Of a DNA stretch of 64,000 bases, positions 8,330 to 17,680 are shown piece by piece; position 1 is the first letter of the stretch, and the number at the start of each line of letters is the position of its first letter. The position numbers and the translations under genes are program-made. Source of the stretch: Methyloversatilis sp. (GTDB lineage: Bacteria; Pseudomonadota; Gammaproteobacteria; Burkholderiales; Rhodocyclaceae); contig JAEUNO010000020.1 of NCBI GenBank assembly GCA_016791045.1, positions 62,001 to 126,000 of the forward strand, written 5' to 3'. The notes below the pieces were generated by a model that saw nothing but the letters and a program-made list of their open reading frames with translations, made no database searches and was not told the DNA's origin.

Positions 8330-9604
8330 TCAGGGTTGATTGAACGGTCCCCAGGCCGGTTCGCGGACATCGCCGCCGGCCTGTCCGGACAGTTTCTGTT
8401 TCACGCGCCCGTCGGACGATACCGCCGACAGCACGCCGCGCCCGCCCACTTCCGATGCGTACAGGATGGTGCGGCTGTTGGGCGCGAAGGACGGCGATTC
8501 GTCGCGTGAAGAATCGGTCAGGATCTGGATCTGCCGGCTGGCCAGGTCCATCACCGTGATCTGGAAGCGGCCGCCGTTGCGCGACACGTAGGCCAGCATC
8601 TTGCCGTCCGGCGACAGCCGGGGCGACACGTTGTAGCTGCCTTCGAAGGTGACCCGCTCGGCGGTGCCGCCGGTGGCCGCGACGCGGTAGATCTGCGGGC
8701 TGCCGCCGCGGTCGGACGTGAAGTAGAGGTACTGGCCGTCGGGCGAGAACTGCGGCTCGGTGTCGATGGTGGTCGAACCGGCCACGCGCGTCAGCCCGCT
8801 GCCGTCGGCGTTGATGGTGTAGATCTGCGAACTGCCGTCCTTGGTCAGCACCACGGCCAGCCGCTTGCCGTCGGGTGACCAGGCGGGCGCCGAATTCGAG
8901 CCCTTGAAATTGGCTACGACGGTCTGCGCGCCGGTCGCCAGCGAGTGCACGTAGATGATGGGCTTCTTGGCCTGGAACGACACATAGGCCAGGCGCGTGC
9001 CGTCCGGCGACCAGGCGGGCGAAATGATGGGCTCGCTCGAGCGCAGCGCGGTGCGCGGGTTCTGGCCGTCGGCGTCGTCCACCTTCAGTTCGTAGCTCTT
9101 GCCGGTCTTCACCACGTAGGCGATGCGGGTCGAATAGACGCCGCGCTCGCCGGTCAGCTTTTCATGGATGAAGTCGGCGATGCGATGGCCTGTTTCGCGC
9201 ACGGTCGAGGCGCCGAACAGGAAAATCATGCCGTCCGGCTTGTTCTGCCGTGCGATGTCATACAGACGCATGCGCACTTCGTAGCGGCCGCCCGGCGCCG
9301 GCAGGATGCTGGCGAGCGCCAGCGCGTCGGCACCGCGGTCCTTCCACTGGTTCAGGTCGATGGCCGCGTTCTCGGGCACCGGCGTGGTGCCCGGATCGAC
9401 CAGCTTGAACAGGCCGCTGCGCTCCAGATCGGCGCGCACGACGCCGGTCAGCGCCTGCGGCAGCAGTCCGTCGCCGGCAAAGTTGGCGATCGCGACCGGA
9501 ATGCGGTTCGCACCGGCGCCGGTGATTTCGACCGTGAGCTGCGCATGGGCGGCGGTTGCTGCGAGCAGCAGCGTGGTGGCCATCAGTCTGAATAGCTTGA
9601 ACAT
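8330..9604 (-). CDS. tolB: Tol-Pal system periplasmic protein TolB
   Basis: TolB of 424 residues: a signal peptide ending AHA (about residue 21), an N-terminal alpha/beta domain (to about 160) and a six-bladed beta-propeller made of WD40-like PD40 repeats. Recurring motifs include SPAWSPDGTRLAYVS, SAPAWSPDGKRLA, EPQFSPDGQYLYFTS and SPRLSPDGKMLAYVS. TolB binds Pal and TolA in the periplasm and passes force from the TolQRA motor to the outer membrane. It sits between tolA and pal, in the standard order. Confidence 0.96.
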   Translation of the reverse strand: MFKLFRLMATTLLLAATAAHAQLTVEITGAGANRIPVAIANFAGDGLLPQALTGVVRADLERSGLFKLVDPGTTPVPENAAIDLNQWKDRGADALALASILPAPGGRYEVRMRLYDIARQNKPDGMIFLFGASTVRETGHRIADFIHEKLTGERGVYSTRIAYVVKTGKSYELKVDDADGQNPRTALRSSEPIISPAWSPDGTRLAYVSFQAKKPIIYVHSLATGAQTVVANFKGSNSAPAWSPDGKRLAVVLTKDGSSQIYTINADGSGLTRVAGSTTIDTEPQFSPDGQYLYFTSDRGGSPQIYRVAATGGTAERVTFEGSYNVSPRLSPDGKMLAYVSRNGGRFQITVMDLASRQIQILTDSSRDESPSFAPNSRTILYASEVGGRGVLSAVSSDGRVKQKLSGQAGGDVREPAWGPFNQP

Positions 9605-9637
9605 CTGATCCTTTCGATGAGAAGCGGTGGGCGGCGG

Positions 9638-10429
9638 CTACTGTCCCAGCGGCCGGAACACCAGATCCAGGTTGCGCACGAAGACCGACGGATCGTCCGG
9701 TTTCGGCAGCGGTGACGACTTCACGATGGCACGCAGTATCGCGTCATCGAGCGCCGGATTTCCGGTTGATCTTTTCAGGCGCGGTTCGCCGACCACGGAA
9801 CCGTCCGGCAGTAGCGCGATGGCGACCAGCGCTTCCGGGTTGCCGGTGGCGCCCGGCGGCAGCACGATGTTGCTGCGTATCCTGGCGCTGATCTTGTCGC
9901 CCCACGCGTTCGCGGCGTTCCGGCGTGCACCTTCCGCGGCGGCCTGCGCGATCAGGTCCGCTTCGCGCGAAGCTTCGCGCTTGGCCTGTTCGGCGCTCTC
10001 GCGCGCCATGGCTTCCTTGAACATCCTGTCCTGCGCTTCGATCTCGCGCCGTGTGTCCGGCGGCGGCTTCACGTCGGGTTTCTTCTCGACCGCTTTTGGT
10101 TCGGGCTTCGGCTCAACCTTGGGAACCGGTTTCGGCTTCGGAGGTTCCTTGAACGCGATGTCCGGTTTGGGCGGCGGCGGCGGAGGCGGCGGCTCGACCA
10201 CCGGTTCCGGCCGCTTCTCGACCACCGGCTCGGGCGGCGGCGGCGGACGCACCGGCGCTTCCACCGTCGGCATGCTGCTGATCAGTTCGACCTGCACCGC
10301 CGCCGGCTTGCTGGTCTGCCAGCGCACGCTGTAGAACAGGAACAGCCCGAGCAGCAGATGCATGCCGGCGGCCAGCACGGCCGACTGCCATTTGCCGGGT
10401 TCCGGGCGTTTGAGTGCGTGCTCGCGCAT
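9638..10429 (-). CDS. tolA: Tol-Pal energy transducer TolA
   Basis: A 263-residue protein with one transmembrane helix near residues 17-36 (AVLAAGMHLLLGLFLFYSV), a long Pro/Lys/Glu-rich and then charged helical periplasmic stretch (about 50-170) and a TonB-like C-terminal domain (about 175-263) containing LPDGSVVGEPRLKRSTGN. TolA links the TolQR proton channel to TolB-Pal. The ATG overlaps the tolR stop (TGATG at 10427-10431 on the minus strand). It is shorter than E. coli TolA, mainly in the repeat region, as is common in betaproteobacteria. Confidence 0.93.
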   Translation of the reverse strand: MREHALKRPEPGKWQSAVLAAGMHLLLGLFLFYSVRWQTSKPAAVQVELISSMPTVEAPVRPPPPPEPVVEKRPEPVVEPPPPPPPPKPDIAFKEPPKPKPVPKVEPKPEPKAVEKKPDVKPPPDTRREIEAQDRMFKEAMARESAEQAKREASREADLIAQAAAEGARRNAANAWGDKISARIRSNIVLPPGATGNPEALVAIALLPDGSVVGEPRLKRSTGNPALDDAILRAIVKSSPLPKPDDPSVFVRNLDLVFRPLGQ

Positions 10430-10857
10430 CAGCGGGCCGGTTTCGCAGTCTGGCCGGTTTGCACCAGCAGGCCGATGCGGGTGATGCCATTGCCTTGCAG
10501 CGTGTCCATCACCTTCAGTATTTCTTCGTAGCGTGCCGCCTTGTCGCCGGCCACCACCACGGCGCGCTCGGGTCTGGCACCCTGCAGGTCGCGGATGCGT
10601 GTCACCAGCGCATCGCGCGTGACGGTTTCTTCCTTGCCGCCCTGGTCACGGTCGCGCAGCGCCAGCTTGCCGTCGGCCTTCACGATGACTTCGATCGGCT
10701 GCGCCGGGGTCTGCGACGCCTGACCGACGCTGGGCAGTTCGATGCTGCCGGTGGGCGTGGCCTGCGGCGCCACCATGAAGATGACGAGCAGCACCAGCAT
10801 CACGTCGATGTACGGCACGACGTTGATCTGGTTCATCAGGCGGCGCTGTCTTCTCAT
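10429..10857 (-). CDS. tolR: Tol-Pal channel protein TolR (ExbD-like)
   Basis: A 142-residue protein with a single N-terminal membrane helix (about 12-33, [19 protein letters not shown]). The conserved Asp that carries protons is in YIDVMLVL. A periplasmic ExbD-type domain follows. TolR forms the proton-driven channel with TolQ in the inner membrane. It overlaps tolQ by four bases (ATGA) and tolA by one, so synthesis of the complex is coupled. Confidence 0.95.
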   Translation of the reverse strand: MRRQRRLMNQINVVPYIDVMLVLLVIFMVAPQATPTGSIELPSVGQASQTPAQPIEVIVKADGKLALRDRDQGGKEETVTRDALVTRIRDLQGARPERAVVVAGDKAARYEEILKVMDTLQGNGITRIGLLVQTGQTAKPAR

Positions 10858-11543
10858 TGCGCCTTACCGGGGCCCTGACGCTGCAGGATGTTGGAAAACT
10901 CTTCCATGAAGCTTTCCCAGCGGATGGAAATGCGGTCGATGTCGTGCGCGAAGCGGTTGTACGCGACCACCGCCGGAATCGCCGCGAACAGGCCGATCGC
11001 GGTTGCCACCAGCGCTTCGGCGATGCCCGGGGCGACCTGTGCCAGCGTCGCCTGGCCGACGTTCGACAGGCCGCGGAAGGCGTTCATGATGCCCCACACC
11101 GTGCCGAACAGGCCGATGTAGGGGCTGACCGAGCCGGTCGAGGCGAGGAAGGCGAGATGCGATTCGAGTTCGTCGACCTCGCGCTGGTAGGTCGCGCGCA
11201 TGGCGCGCCGGGCGCCATCGACCGCGGTGGCGGTGTCGATGTTCTGCCGCCCTCTGAGCTTGGTGAATTCGCGGTAGCCGGCTTCGAAGATGCGTTCCAT
11301 GCCGCCTGCGTTGTGGCGGTCGTTGGCCGCGCTCTGGAACAGCGCGTTCAGGTCGCCGCCGGACCAGAATTCCAGCTCGAACTTGTCGGTGCGGCTGCGT
11401 GCGCCGCGGATGGCGAAGGATTTGCGGAAAATCCAGTACCAGCTCATGAACGAAATGCCGATCAGCAGCGCCATCACCAGCTTGACCAGCAGGCTGGCGT
11501 TCATGATGAGCGAAATGATCGAGAGGTCTTCTGATAGGTTCAT
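10854..11543 (-). CDS. tolQ: Tol-Pal channel protein TolQ (MotA/ExbB-like)
   Basis: The 229-residue protein has the three membrane helices of the MotA/TolQ/ExbB family: near residues 15-37, about 135-155 (with the [19 protein letters not shown] motif) and about 170-195 ([20 protein letters not shown]). It pentamerises around TolR and converts proton flow into movement of TolA during division. It starts two bases after ybgC ends, within the conserved ybgC-tolQRAB-pal-cpoB order. Confidence 0.96.
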   Translation of the reverse strand: MNLSEDLSIISLIMNASLLVKLVMALLIGISFMSWYWIFRKSFAIRGARSRTDKFELEFWSGGDLNALFQSAANDRHNAGGMERIFEAGYREFTKLRGRQNIDTATAVDGARRAMRATYQREVDELESHLAFLASTGSVSPYIGLFGTVWGIMNAFRGLSNVGQATLAQVAPGIAEALVATAIGLFAAIPAVVAYNRFAHDIDRISIRWESFMEEFSNILQRQGPGKAQ

Positions 11544-11545
11544 GG

Positions 11546-12013
11546 TCAGTTCGTGAGCGGGGGCAGAAGAGGAAGCGGGGATGAAGGAACGAGCCGCGCG
11601 CGCAGTGCAGGCGGGATCGACACCGGACGGCCGCGCGCCGGATCGATGCAGATCACCCGCACCAGACCGTCGAACAGCAGCGTGTCGCCGCGGTACAGCC
11701 GCTGCGCGAAGTCGATGGCGACCCGGCTGACGCCGGCAATCGTGCTGCGCACCTCGAGCGCGTCATTGAAGTGCGCCGGCTTCAGGTATTCGCCGCTGAC
11801 CGAGCGCACGACGAAGCCGTGGCCCTGCGTGGTCATGTCGACCTGATCGAAGCCGAGCGCGCGCAGCCATTCGGTGCGCGCACGTTCGAGAAAACGGAAG
11901 TAATTGGCGTAGTACACGACCCCGTAACTGTCGGTGTCTTCGTAGTAGACGCGCACCGGCCACGAAAAACCGTCGGCGTGCGGGCCGTCATCGTGCTGCG
12001 CGGATGGAGTCAT
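11546..12013 (-). CDS. ybgC: Tol-Pal-associated acyl-CoA thioesterase YbgC
   Basis: A hotdog-fold thioesterase of 155 residues from the chosen start. The family motif [24 protein letters not shown], of which [14 protein letters not shown] is the core, holds the catalytic Asp. YbgC proteins hydrolyse acyl-CoA or acyl-ACP and travel with the tol genes. An in-frame ATG 102 bases further upstream would add a basic, low-complexity tail absent from the family, so I chose the start at 12013 (MTPSAQHD). It is the first gene of the tol operon, directly followed by tolQ. Confidence 0.92.
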   Translation of the reverse strand: MTPSAQHDDGPHADGFSWPVRVYYEDTDSYGVVYYANYFRFLERARTEWLRALGFDQVDMTTQGHGFVVRSVSGEYLKPAHFNDALEVRSTIAGVSRVAIDFAQRLYRGDTLLFDGLVRVICIDPARGRPVSIPPALRARLVPSSPLPLLPPLTN

Positions 12014-12125
12014 GGGCCGCGATTTTACCCGAGCGGCCGGCCCGGCTTGCTGCATGGCATCAAAAAGCCTCGCAAGGGGATGTAACAGGCGGCTGGATGG
12101 GGTGGAGGCGGGCAAGCGGCAGCGT

Positions 12126-12974
12126 TCAGCGGCGGGTGGTCACGACCAGCGCGATGCCGCCCAGCGTGGCGGCCGACGCCAGCGCCAGCCGCGCGGTCAG
12201 CGGCTCGGCCAGCAGCAGCGCGCCACCCAGCGCGGCGATCACCGGCACGCTCAGCTGCACCGTGGCGGCCTGCGTCGCCGTCAGCCCGCGCAGTGCGCTG
12301 TACCAGATGGCGTAGCCGACGCCCGACGCCAGCGCGCCGGACAGCACGGCGTACAGCACGCCCGCCATATCGATCCGGGCGTCGGCCGCCGACACCATCG
12401 ACAGGCCGATCGCCAGCGGCACGGCGCGCACGAAATTGCCGGCCGTCATGGCGAGCGGCGTGCCGCGTGCGTGGCGCCCGCGCAGCGAGTACACGGCCCA
12501 GGCCATTCCGGCCAGTGACATCAGCAGCGCCGCATCGACCGGCGGCGCACTGACACCGGGGGCCAGCAGCACGCCCAGCCCGCCCAGCGCGACGACGAAG
12601 CCGGCGATCTGCAGCGGCTGGAAGCGCTCGCCCTTGAACAGTCCGGCGGCAATCATGCTCACCTGCACCGTGCCGAACAGCAGCAGCGCACCGGTGCCGG
12701 TCGACAACGCGCGATAGGCGAAGGAGAACGCGGCGGCATAGACGAACAGCGCACACGCACCCGGCCAGTCGCCGGCCAGCCGGCTGGCCGACTGGCGGCG
12801 CACCAGCGCCCACAGCACCAGTGCACCCGCGGAGAGACGGATCAGCGTGAAGCTGGCGGCATCGATCGCCGTATCGGCCAGCGCCAGCCGGTTCAGCACC
12901 GAATTGGCGGCGAAGGCGCACATCGCCAGCGCGGTCAGCGCGGCGATGCGGCCGGCAGAATGCGGCGCGGTCAA
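12126..12974 (-). CDS. EamA/DMT superfamily permease
   Basis: A 282-residue membrane protein with about ten hydrophobic helices in two repeats, the 5+5 pattern of EamA drug/metabolite transporters such as RhaT and YdcZ relatives. Repeat one begins ALTALAMCAFAANSVLN and repeat two ALLMSLAGMAWAVYSLRG. Likely substrates are amino acids or other small metabolites to be exported, but nothing here fixes the substrate. It lies between ilvD (gap about 25 bases) and ybgC on the same strand, so it may be cotranscribed with ilvD. Confidence 0.85.
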   Translation of the reverse strand: MTAPHSAGRIAALTALAMCAFAANSVLNRLALADTAIDAASFTLIRLSAGALVLWALVRRQSASRLAGDWPGACALFVYAAAFSFAYRALSTGTGALLLFGTVQVSMIAAGLFKGERFQPLQIAGFVVALGGLGVLLAPGVSAPPVDAALLMSLAGMAWAVYSLRGRHARGTPLAMTAGNFVRAVPLAIGLSMVSAADARIDMAGVLYAVLSGALASGVGYAIWYSALRGLTATQAATVQLSVPVIAALGGALLLAEPLTARLALASAATLGGIALVVTTRR

Positions 12975-12998
12975 GAACGGTGCGACGGCAAGCCGGCC

Positions 12999-14864
12999 TT
13001 ACGGACGGCGCAGCTGCTTCAGATCGCGCACCGCGCCGGTATCGGCGCTGGTGGTCATCAGCGCGTACGCCTGCAGCGCCTGCGACACCACGCGGTCACG
13101 CTGCTTCGGCGTCCAGGCGTCGGCGCCGCGCGCTTCTTCGGCCGCCCGGCGATGCGCCAGCTCGTCGTCCGCGATGACCAGATGGATGGTGCGGTTCGGA
13201 ATGTCGATCTCGATCACGTCGCCGTCCTTCACCAGCGCAATCAGGCCGCCCTGCGCCGCTTCCGGCGAGGCATGCCCGATCGACAGGCCGGACGTGCCGC
13301 CCGAGAAGCGGCCGTCGGTCAGCAGCGCGCACGCCTTGCCCAGATCCTTCGACTTCAGATAGGTCGTCGGGTAGAGCATTTCCTGCATGCCGGGGCCACC
13401 CTTCGGGCCTTCGTAGCGGATCACGACCACTTCGCCCGGCTTCACCTCGTCGCCCAGGATGCCGGTCACCGCATCGTCCTGGCTTTCGTACACCCGGGCG
13501 GTGCCCGAGAACTTCAGGATCGAGTCGTCGACGCCGGCCGTCTTCACGATGCAGCCGCGCTCGGCAATGTTGCCGTACAGCACGGCCAGACCGCCGTCCT
13601 GACTGAAGGCATGCGCCTTGTTCCGGATGACGCCGTTTTCGCGGTCGAGGTCGAGCGTCGGGTAGCGCCGGTCCTGCGAGAACGCGACCTGGGTCGGGAT
13701 GCCGCCGGGTGCGGCGCGGTAGAAGGTGCGCACCGCTTCGTCTTCGGTGCGCACGATGTCGTACTTGTCGAGTGCCTCGCCCAAGGTGGCGCTGTGCACC
13801 GTCGGCAGGTCGCGGTGGATCAGCCCGGCGCGGTCCAGCTCGCCGAGGATGGCCATGATGCCGCCGGCGCGATGCACGTCTTCCATATGCACGTCGGACT
13901 TGGCCGGCGCGACCTTGGACAGGCAGGGCACGCCGCGCGAGATGCGGTCGATGTCGGCCATCGTGAAATCGACGCCCGCTTCGTGCGCTGCGGCCAGCAG
14001 ATGCAGCACGGTATTGGTGGAGCCGCCCATCGACACGTCGAGCGTCATCGCGTTCTCGAATGCCTTGAAGCTGGCGATCGAGCGCGGCAGCACCGATTCG
14101 TCGTCGTGCTCGTAATACTTGCGGCACAGTTCGACCGCCAGCTGGCCGGCGCGCAGGAACAGCGCCTTGCGGTCGGCGTGCGTGGCCAGCGTCGAGCCGT
14201 TGCCCGGCAGCGACAGGCCGAGCGCTTCGGTCAGGCAGTTCATCGAATTGGCGGTGAACATGCCGGAGCACGATCCGCAGGTCGGACAGGCGCTGCGCTC
14301 GTAGGCGTCGGACTCCTCGTCGGAACAGTTGGTGTCGGCCCCCTTGACCATGGCGTCGACCAGATCGACCGCGATGATCTTCATGCCGCCCGGGTTGGGC
14401 AGCACGACCTTGCCCGCCTCCATCGGCCCGCCGGACACGAACACGGTCGGGATGTTCAGGCGCAGCGCCGCCATCAGCATGCCCGGGGTGATCTTGTCGC
14501 AGTTCGAAATGCACACCAGTGCGTCGGCGCAGTGCGCGTTCGCCATGTATTCGACGCTGTCGGCGATCAGTTCGCGGCTGGGCAGCGAATACAGCATGCC
14601 GCCGTGGCCCATCGCGATGCCGTCGTCGACCGCGATGGTGTTGAATTCCTTCGCCACGCCACCGGCCTTTTCGATCTCGCGGGCGACCATCTGGCCGAGA
14701 TCCTTCAGATGCACATGGCCCGGCACGAACTGCGTGAAGCTGTTCGAAATGGCGATGATGGGCTTGCCGAAATCGCCGTCCTTCATGCCGGTGGCGCGCC
14801 ACAGCGCGCGGGCGCCGGCCATGTTGCGGCCGTGGGTGGAGGTACGTGAGCGGTAGGCGGGCAT
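12999..14864 (-). CDS. ilvD: Dihydroxy-acid dehydratase IlvD
   Basis: IlvD makes 2-keto acids from dihydroxy acids in isoleucine and valine synthesis and uses an iron-sulfur cluster. At 621 residues it has the length of the E. coli-type enzyme. Cluster and active-site motifs are clear: [11 protein letters not shown] near residue 120, [19 protein letters not shown] near 191-209, and PGNGST. The C terminus has [21 protein letters not shown]. It starts at 14864 and is read away from the glycosyltransferase at 14929, with a short divergent promoter region of 64 bases. Confidence 0.97.
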   Translation of the reverse strand: MPAYRSRTSTHGRNMAGARALWRATGMKDGDFGKPIIAISNSFTQFVPGHVHLKDLGQMVAREIEKAGGVAKEFNTIAVDDGIAMGHGGMLYSLPSRELIADSVEYMANAHCADALVCISNCDKITPGMLMAALRLNIPTVFVSGGPMEAGKVVLPNPGGMKIIAVDLVDAMVKGADTNCSDEESDAYERSACPTCGSCSGMFTANSMNCLTEALGLSLPGNGSTLATHADRKALFLRAGQLAVELCRKYYEHDDESVLPRSIASFKAFENAMTLDVSMGGSTNTVLHLLAAAHEAGVDFTMADIDRISRGVPCLSKVAPAKSDVHMEDVHRAGGIMAILGELDRAGLIHRDLPTVHSATLGEALDKYDIVRTEDEAVRTFYRAAPGGIPTQVAFSQDRRYPTLDLDRENGVIRNKAHAFSQDGGLAVLYGNIAERGCIVKTAGVDDSILKFSGTARVYESQDDAVTGILGDEVKPGEVVVIRYEGPKGGPGMQEMLYPTTYLKSKDLGKACALLTDGRFSGGTSGLSIGHASPEAAQGGLIALVKDGDVIEIDIPNRTIHLVIADDELAHRRAAEEARGADAWTPKQRDRVVSQALQAYALMTTSADTGAVRDLKQLRRP

Positions 14865-14928
14865 GGCGGCTCCTGCTTGAAATCGGGTAAAAGCGGGATT
14901 CTATCCGTCCCCCGGCCTGCCGGCCCGC

Positions 14929-16014
14929 ATGTTGATGAACCGACCGCGCGTGCTGTTCGTGACCCGCAGCCGCTACTGGCGCGCCGGCAACGGCGAGGCC
15001 ACCCGCACGCGCACATTGATCGAGGCGCTGGCCGGCGTGTGCGAACTGACGGTTTTCTTCCTCGAAGCGGCCGATTCCGATGCCTCAGCCGCGGTGGCGG
15101 CCAGCCCGCACCGCTACCGACTGGCGCATGGCGGCCGAGAAAAGCCCGCGCGTGAAGCGCTGCTGGCGGCCGTTCGACAGCTGTGCGGGCAGACCCGGCC
15201 CGACGTCGTGCTGCTGTCGCGCCTGCAACTGGATTTCCTGCGCCAGGCGGTGCCCGCCGGCACCCGGCTGGTGATCGACACCCATGATCTGGTCAGCGAC
15301 AACGCCGCCTCGCGCCGGCAACTGGGCGTGCCGGTCGACGAGCCGCTCGATTTCGAACGCGAGATCGCCTTCCTGCGCCGCTACGACCGGGTGCTGCTGA
15401 TCCAGCCGGACGACCATGCGCGGGTCGCCGCCGTGCTCGGCGAGCGGGCGCTGTGCGTGCCGCATCCGGTCGAGCTGCCGGCGCAGCCGGTGCGCCCGGG
15501 CTCGCGCGTGCTCGGCTGTGCGGCCAGTCATTCACCGGCCAATCGGCACGGTCTGCAGTGGTTTTTCGGCGAGGTGTGGCCGCAACTGGCCGCACACCGG
15601 GTCGAGCTGCAGCTGGCCGGCCCGCTGTCGGCGCTGCTGCCGCAGCCGCTGCCGGCAGGGGTGCGCGCATGCGGTGTCGTGCAGGCGCCCGATGCGCTGT
15701 GGGCCGGTGTCGATGTGGCGATCAATCCGGTGCGCTGGGGCTCCGGCCTGAAGATCAAGACGGTCGAGGCACTGGCATCCGGCCTGCCGCTGGTCACCAC
15801 GCGCGAGGGCGCGCGCGGCGTTGAACAGCTTGCCGGCGACGTTCTCCTGCTGGCCGACGATCCCGCCGCGTTTGCCGACGCCTGCCTGCGGCTGCTCGAT
15901 GACGTGGATGCGCGCCGGGCGATGTCGGCTGCGGCGCGTCGCTGGGCCGGTGCAAACCTGTCCGCGGCCGTGTGTTTCGGGCCGTTCTTCAGCTGGCTGT
16001 CGGGAAATTCATGA
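14929..16014 (+). CDS. GT4-like glycosyltransferase (paralogue of 21819-22895)
   Basis: A 361-residue GT-B type glycosyltransferase. The N-terminal half begins VLFVTRSRYWRAG and holds the motif IDTHDLVSDN. The C-terminal Rossmann half has the donor-binding segment NPVRWGSGLKIKTVEAL with E-x7-type spacing and PLVTTREGARG. These motifs recur almost unchanged in the protein encoded at 21819-22895, so the two are paralogues. A second ATG six bases downstream (MNRPR) is an equally good start. Sugar donor and acceptor are unknown; position near other glycosyltransferases and a PEP-CTERM protein suggests surface polysaccharide or protein glycosylation. Confidence 0.85.
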   Translation: MLMNRPRVLFVTRSRYWRAGNGEATRTRTLIEALAGVCELTVFFLEAADSDASAAVAASPHRYRLAHGGREKPAREALLAAVRQLCGQTRPDVVLLSRLQLDFLRQAVPAGTRLVIDTHDLVSDNAASRRQLGVPVDEPLDFEREIAFLRRYDRVLLIQPDDHARVAAVLGERALCVPHPVELPAQPVRPGSRVLGCAASHSPANRHGLQWFFGEVWPQLAAHRVELQLAGPLSALLPQPLPAGVRACGVVQAPDALWAGVDVAINPVRWGSGLKIKTVEALASGLPLVTTREGARGVEQLAGDVLLLADDPAAFADACLRLLDDVDARRAMSAAARRWAGANLSAAVCFGPFFSWLSGNS

Positions 16015-16179
16015 ATCTGCGCCGGCTCCCGCGCGGCGGCAGGCCGAGCCGGAACCCGGTCTGCGGTCTACAGTCAGGAGTGCGTATTCGATGTGTTCAG
16101 CGCGACCCGTGCGGCGCGCAATGCATTTCGCGTCCGTCGAATACCGAACCGACCGCCTGACAAGAAAAGGAGATTCGCC

Positions 16180-16770
16180 ATGTCACACCCCGCGTTGTCG
16201 ACCTACCGTTTCGCCGAAGGCACCTGCATCGCCCAGGCCACGCCGCCGGAAGCGGCCCGCGTGTCGCTGGACAGTCCCGCGACCGACGTCATGACCGATC
16301 TGGTGAACGTGCGTGCCGCCTGCATCGGCCCGCAGGCCTCGCTTGACGCGGCCGAACAGCGCATGCGCGAAAGTGGTGTCCGCATGCTGTTCGTCATCAG
16401 CGACATGCCCTGCGTGGATGGCATCGTCACGCTGTCCGACCTGCAGGGCAGCAAGCCGATCCGCTTGATACAGGCGCAGGGGCTGACGCGCGGCGAGCTG
16501 ACGGTGAAGCACGTGATGCAGGCGCTGGGCGACATCGACGCGGTGGATTTCGAGGCGCTGCGGCGCGCCACCGTGGGCAGCGTCGTGGCGGCGCTGCAGC
16601 ACTACGGTCATGCCTATCTGCTGGCGGTCGAGGCGGCAACGCGCGGCGCACCGCCGCGCATCCGCGGCATCTTCTCGGCGGCGCAGGTCGAACGCCAGCT
16701 CGGCGCACCGTTGAATTCGGTCGAGGTCGCCGCGACCTTCGCCGAGATCGCGACGGCGCTGCGCGGATGA
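16180..16770 (+). CDS. CBS-domain protein, 196 aa
   Basis: Two CBS motifs cover most of the protein, the first around TDVMTDLVNVRAACIGPQ to GIVTLSDLQG and the second around LTVKHVMQALGD to the IRGIFSAAQVERQLG segment. CBS pairs (Bateman modules) bind adenosine nucleotides and act as regulatory sensors; here there is no attached enzymatic domain. I chose the ATG at 16180 because it is preceded by AAAGGAGA at 16167-16174. A longer in-frame start would add a basic stretch without homology. It is monocistronic and lies ahead of fpr on the same strand. The partner protein is unknown. Confidence 0.8.
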   Translation: MSHPALSTYRFAEGTCIAQATPPEAARVSLDSPATDVMTDLVNVRAACIGPQASLDAAEQRMRESGVRMLFVISDMPCVDGIVTLSDLQGSKPIRLIQAQGLTRGELTVKHVMQALGDIDAVDFEALRRATVGSVVAALQHYGHAYLLAVEAATRGAPPRIRGIFSAAQVERQLGAPLNSVEVAATFAEIATALRG

Positions 16771-16805
16771 TGTGATGGGGCGCCCGCCGTTCCATCACCG
16801 AGGCG

Positions 16806-16822
16806 GATAACCGCTGGTTATC
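16806..16822. promoter_or_regulatory. Inverted repeat upstream of fpr
   Basis: GATAACC (16806-16812) and GGTTATC (16816-16822) form a perfect inverted repeat with a 3-base spacer. It lies about 60 bases ahead of the predicted transcript start of fpr, the usual place for an activator site. In pseudomonads the homologous fpr gene is activated by the LysR-type regulator FinR under redox stress; whether this site serves a FinR-like protein is inference. Confidence 0.5.
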
Positions 16823-16843
16823 GAATTATTGGTTGTTCGCCTC

Positions 16844-16873
16844 TTGAGTTATGGGTGATGGGCCCGCTATAAA
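16844..16873 (+). promoter_or_regulatory. Predicted promoter of fpr
   Basis: TTGAGT (16844-16849) and TATAAA (16868-16873) are 18 bases apart and lie 31 bases before the fpr ATG. Together with the inverted repeat just upstream this looks like an activator-dependent sigma-70 promoter. Confidence 0.55.
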
Positions 16874-16903
16874 GCAGACTGTTCAACGAATCCGATTCCT
16901 GCC

Positions 16904-17680
16904 ATGGCCACCGTCGCACCCGAAAAAGTCCTCAGCGTGCATCACTGGAATGACACGCTGTTCAGCTTCAAGACCACGCGGGACCCGAGCCTGCGCTTCC
17001 GCAATGGTCACTTCGTCATGATCGGGCTGGAAACCGGCGGCAAGCCGCTGCTGCGCGCCTACAGCATCGCCAGCGCCAATTACGAGGAGCATCTGGAGTT
17101 CTTCAGCATCAAGGTGCCGGACGGTCCGCTGACGTCGCGCCTGCAGCACCTGAAGGAAGGCGATGAAATCCTGGTCGGGCGCAAGCCGACCGGCACGCTG
17201 GTGCTCGACGATCTCAAGCCCGGCAGACATCTTTACCTGTTCGGCACCGGTACCGGGCTGGCGCCCTTCCTGAGCCTGATCCGCGATCCGGAGGCCTACG
17301 AGCGCTTCGACAAGGTGATCCTGTTCCACGGCGTGCGCCATGTGAACGAACTGGCCTACCAGGACTACATCGAGCGCGAACTGCCGAACGACGAATTCCT
17401 CGGCGAGTACGTGCGCGACAAGCTGCTGTACTACCCCAGTGTCACGCGCGAGCCCTACCGCAACCGCGGCCGGCTGACCGACCTCATCGTCAGCAACAAG
17501 ATGACCGACGACCTCGGTCTGCCGCCGCTGAACCCGGACACCGACCGCGCGATGATCTGCGGCAGCCCGAGCATGAACAAGGACACCGCCGACCTGCTCG
17601 ACGCGCGTGGCTTCGTCGTGTCGCCGGGCGTCGGCGAACCGGGCGACTACGTGATCGAACGGGCTTTCGTCGAGCGCTGA
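16904..17680 (+). CDS. fpr: Ferredoxin--NADP(+) reductase, bacterial class
   Basis: Fpr moves electrons between NADPH and ferredoxin or flavodoxin. The 258-residue protein has the FAD motif RAYSIAS near residues 51-57, the pyrophosphate loop near GPLTSRL, the NADP-binding segment FGTGTGLAPFLSL and the late motif MICGSPSMNKD. It ends with VIERAFVER, the short C-terminal extension of the bacterial class. The gene ends one base before the convergent glycosyltransferase gene. Its own promoter and inverted repeat suggest redox-controlled expression. Confidence 0.95.
   Translation: MATVAPEKVLSVHHWNDTLFSFKTTRDPSLRFRNGHFVMIGLETGGKPLLRAYSIASANYEEHLEFFSIKVPDGPLTSRLQHLKEGDEILVGRKPTGTLVLDDLKPGRHLYLFGTGTGLAPFLSLIRDPEAYERFDKVILFHGVRHVNELAYQDYIERELPNDEFLGEYVRDKLLYYPSVTREPYRNRGRLTDLIVSNKMTDDLGLPPLNPDTDRAMICGSPSMNKDTADLLDARGFVVSPGVGEPGDYVIERAFVER

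Noticed and set aside
12960-14849. Plus-strand frame of about 630 codons opposite ilvD
   Set aside because: Antisense shadow of a highly conserved gene; no protein motif.
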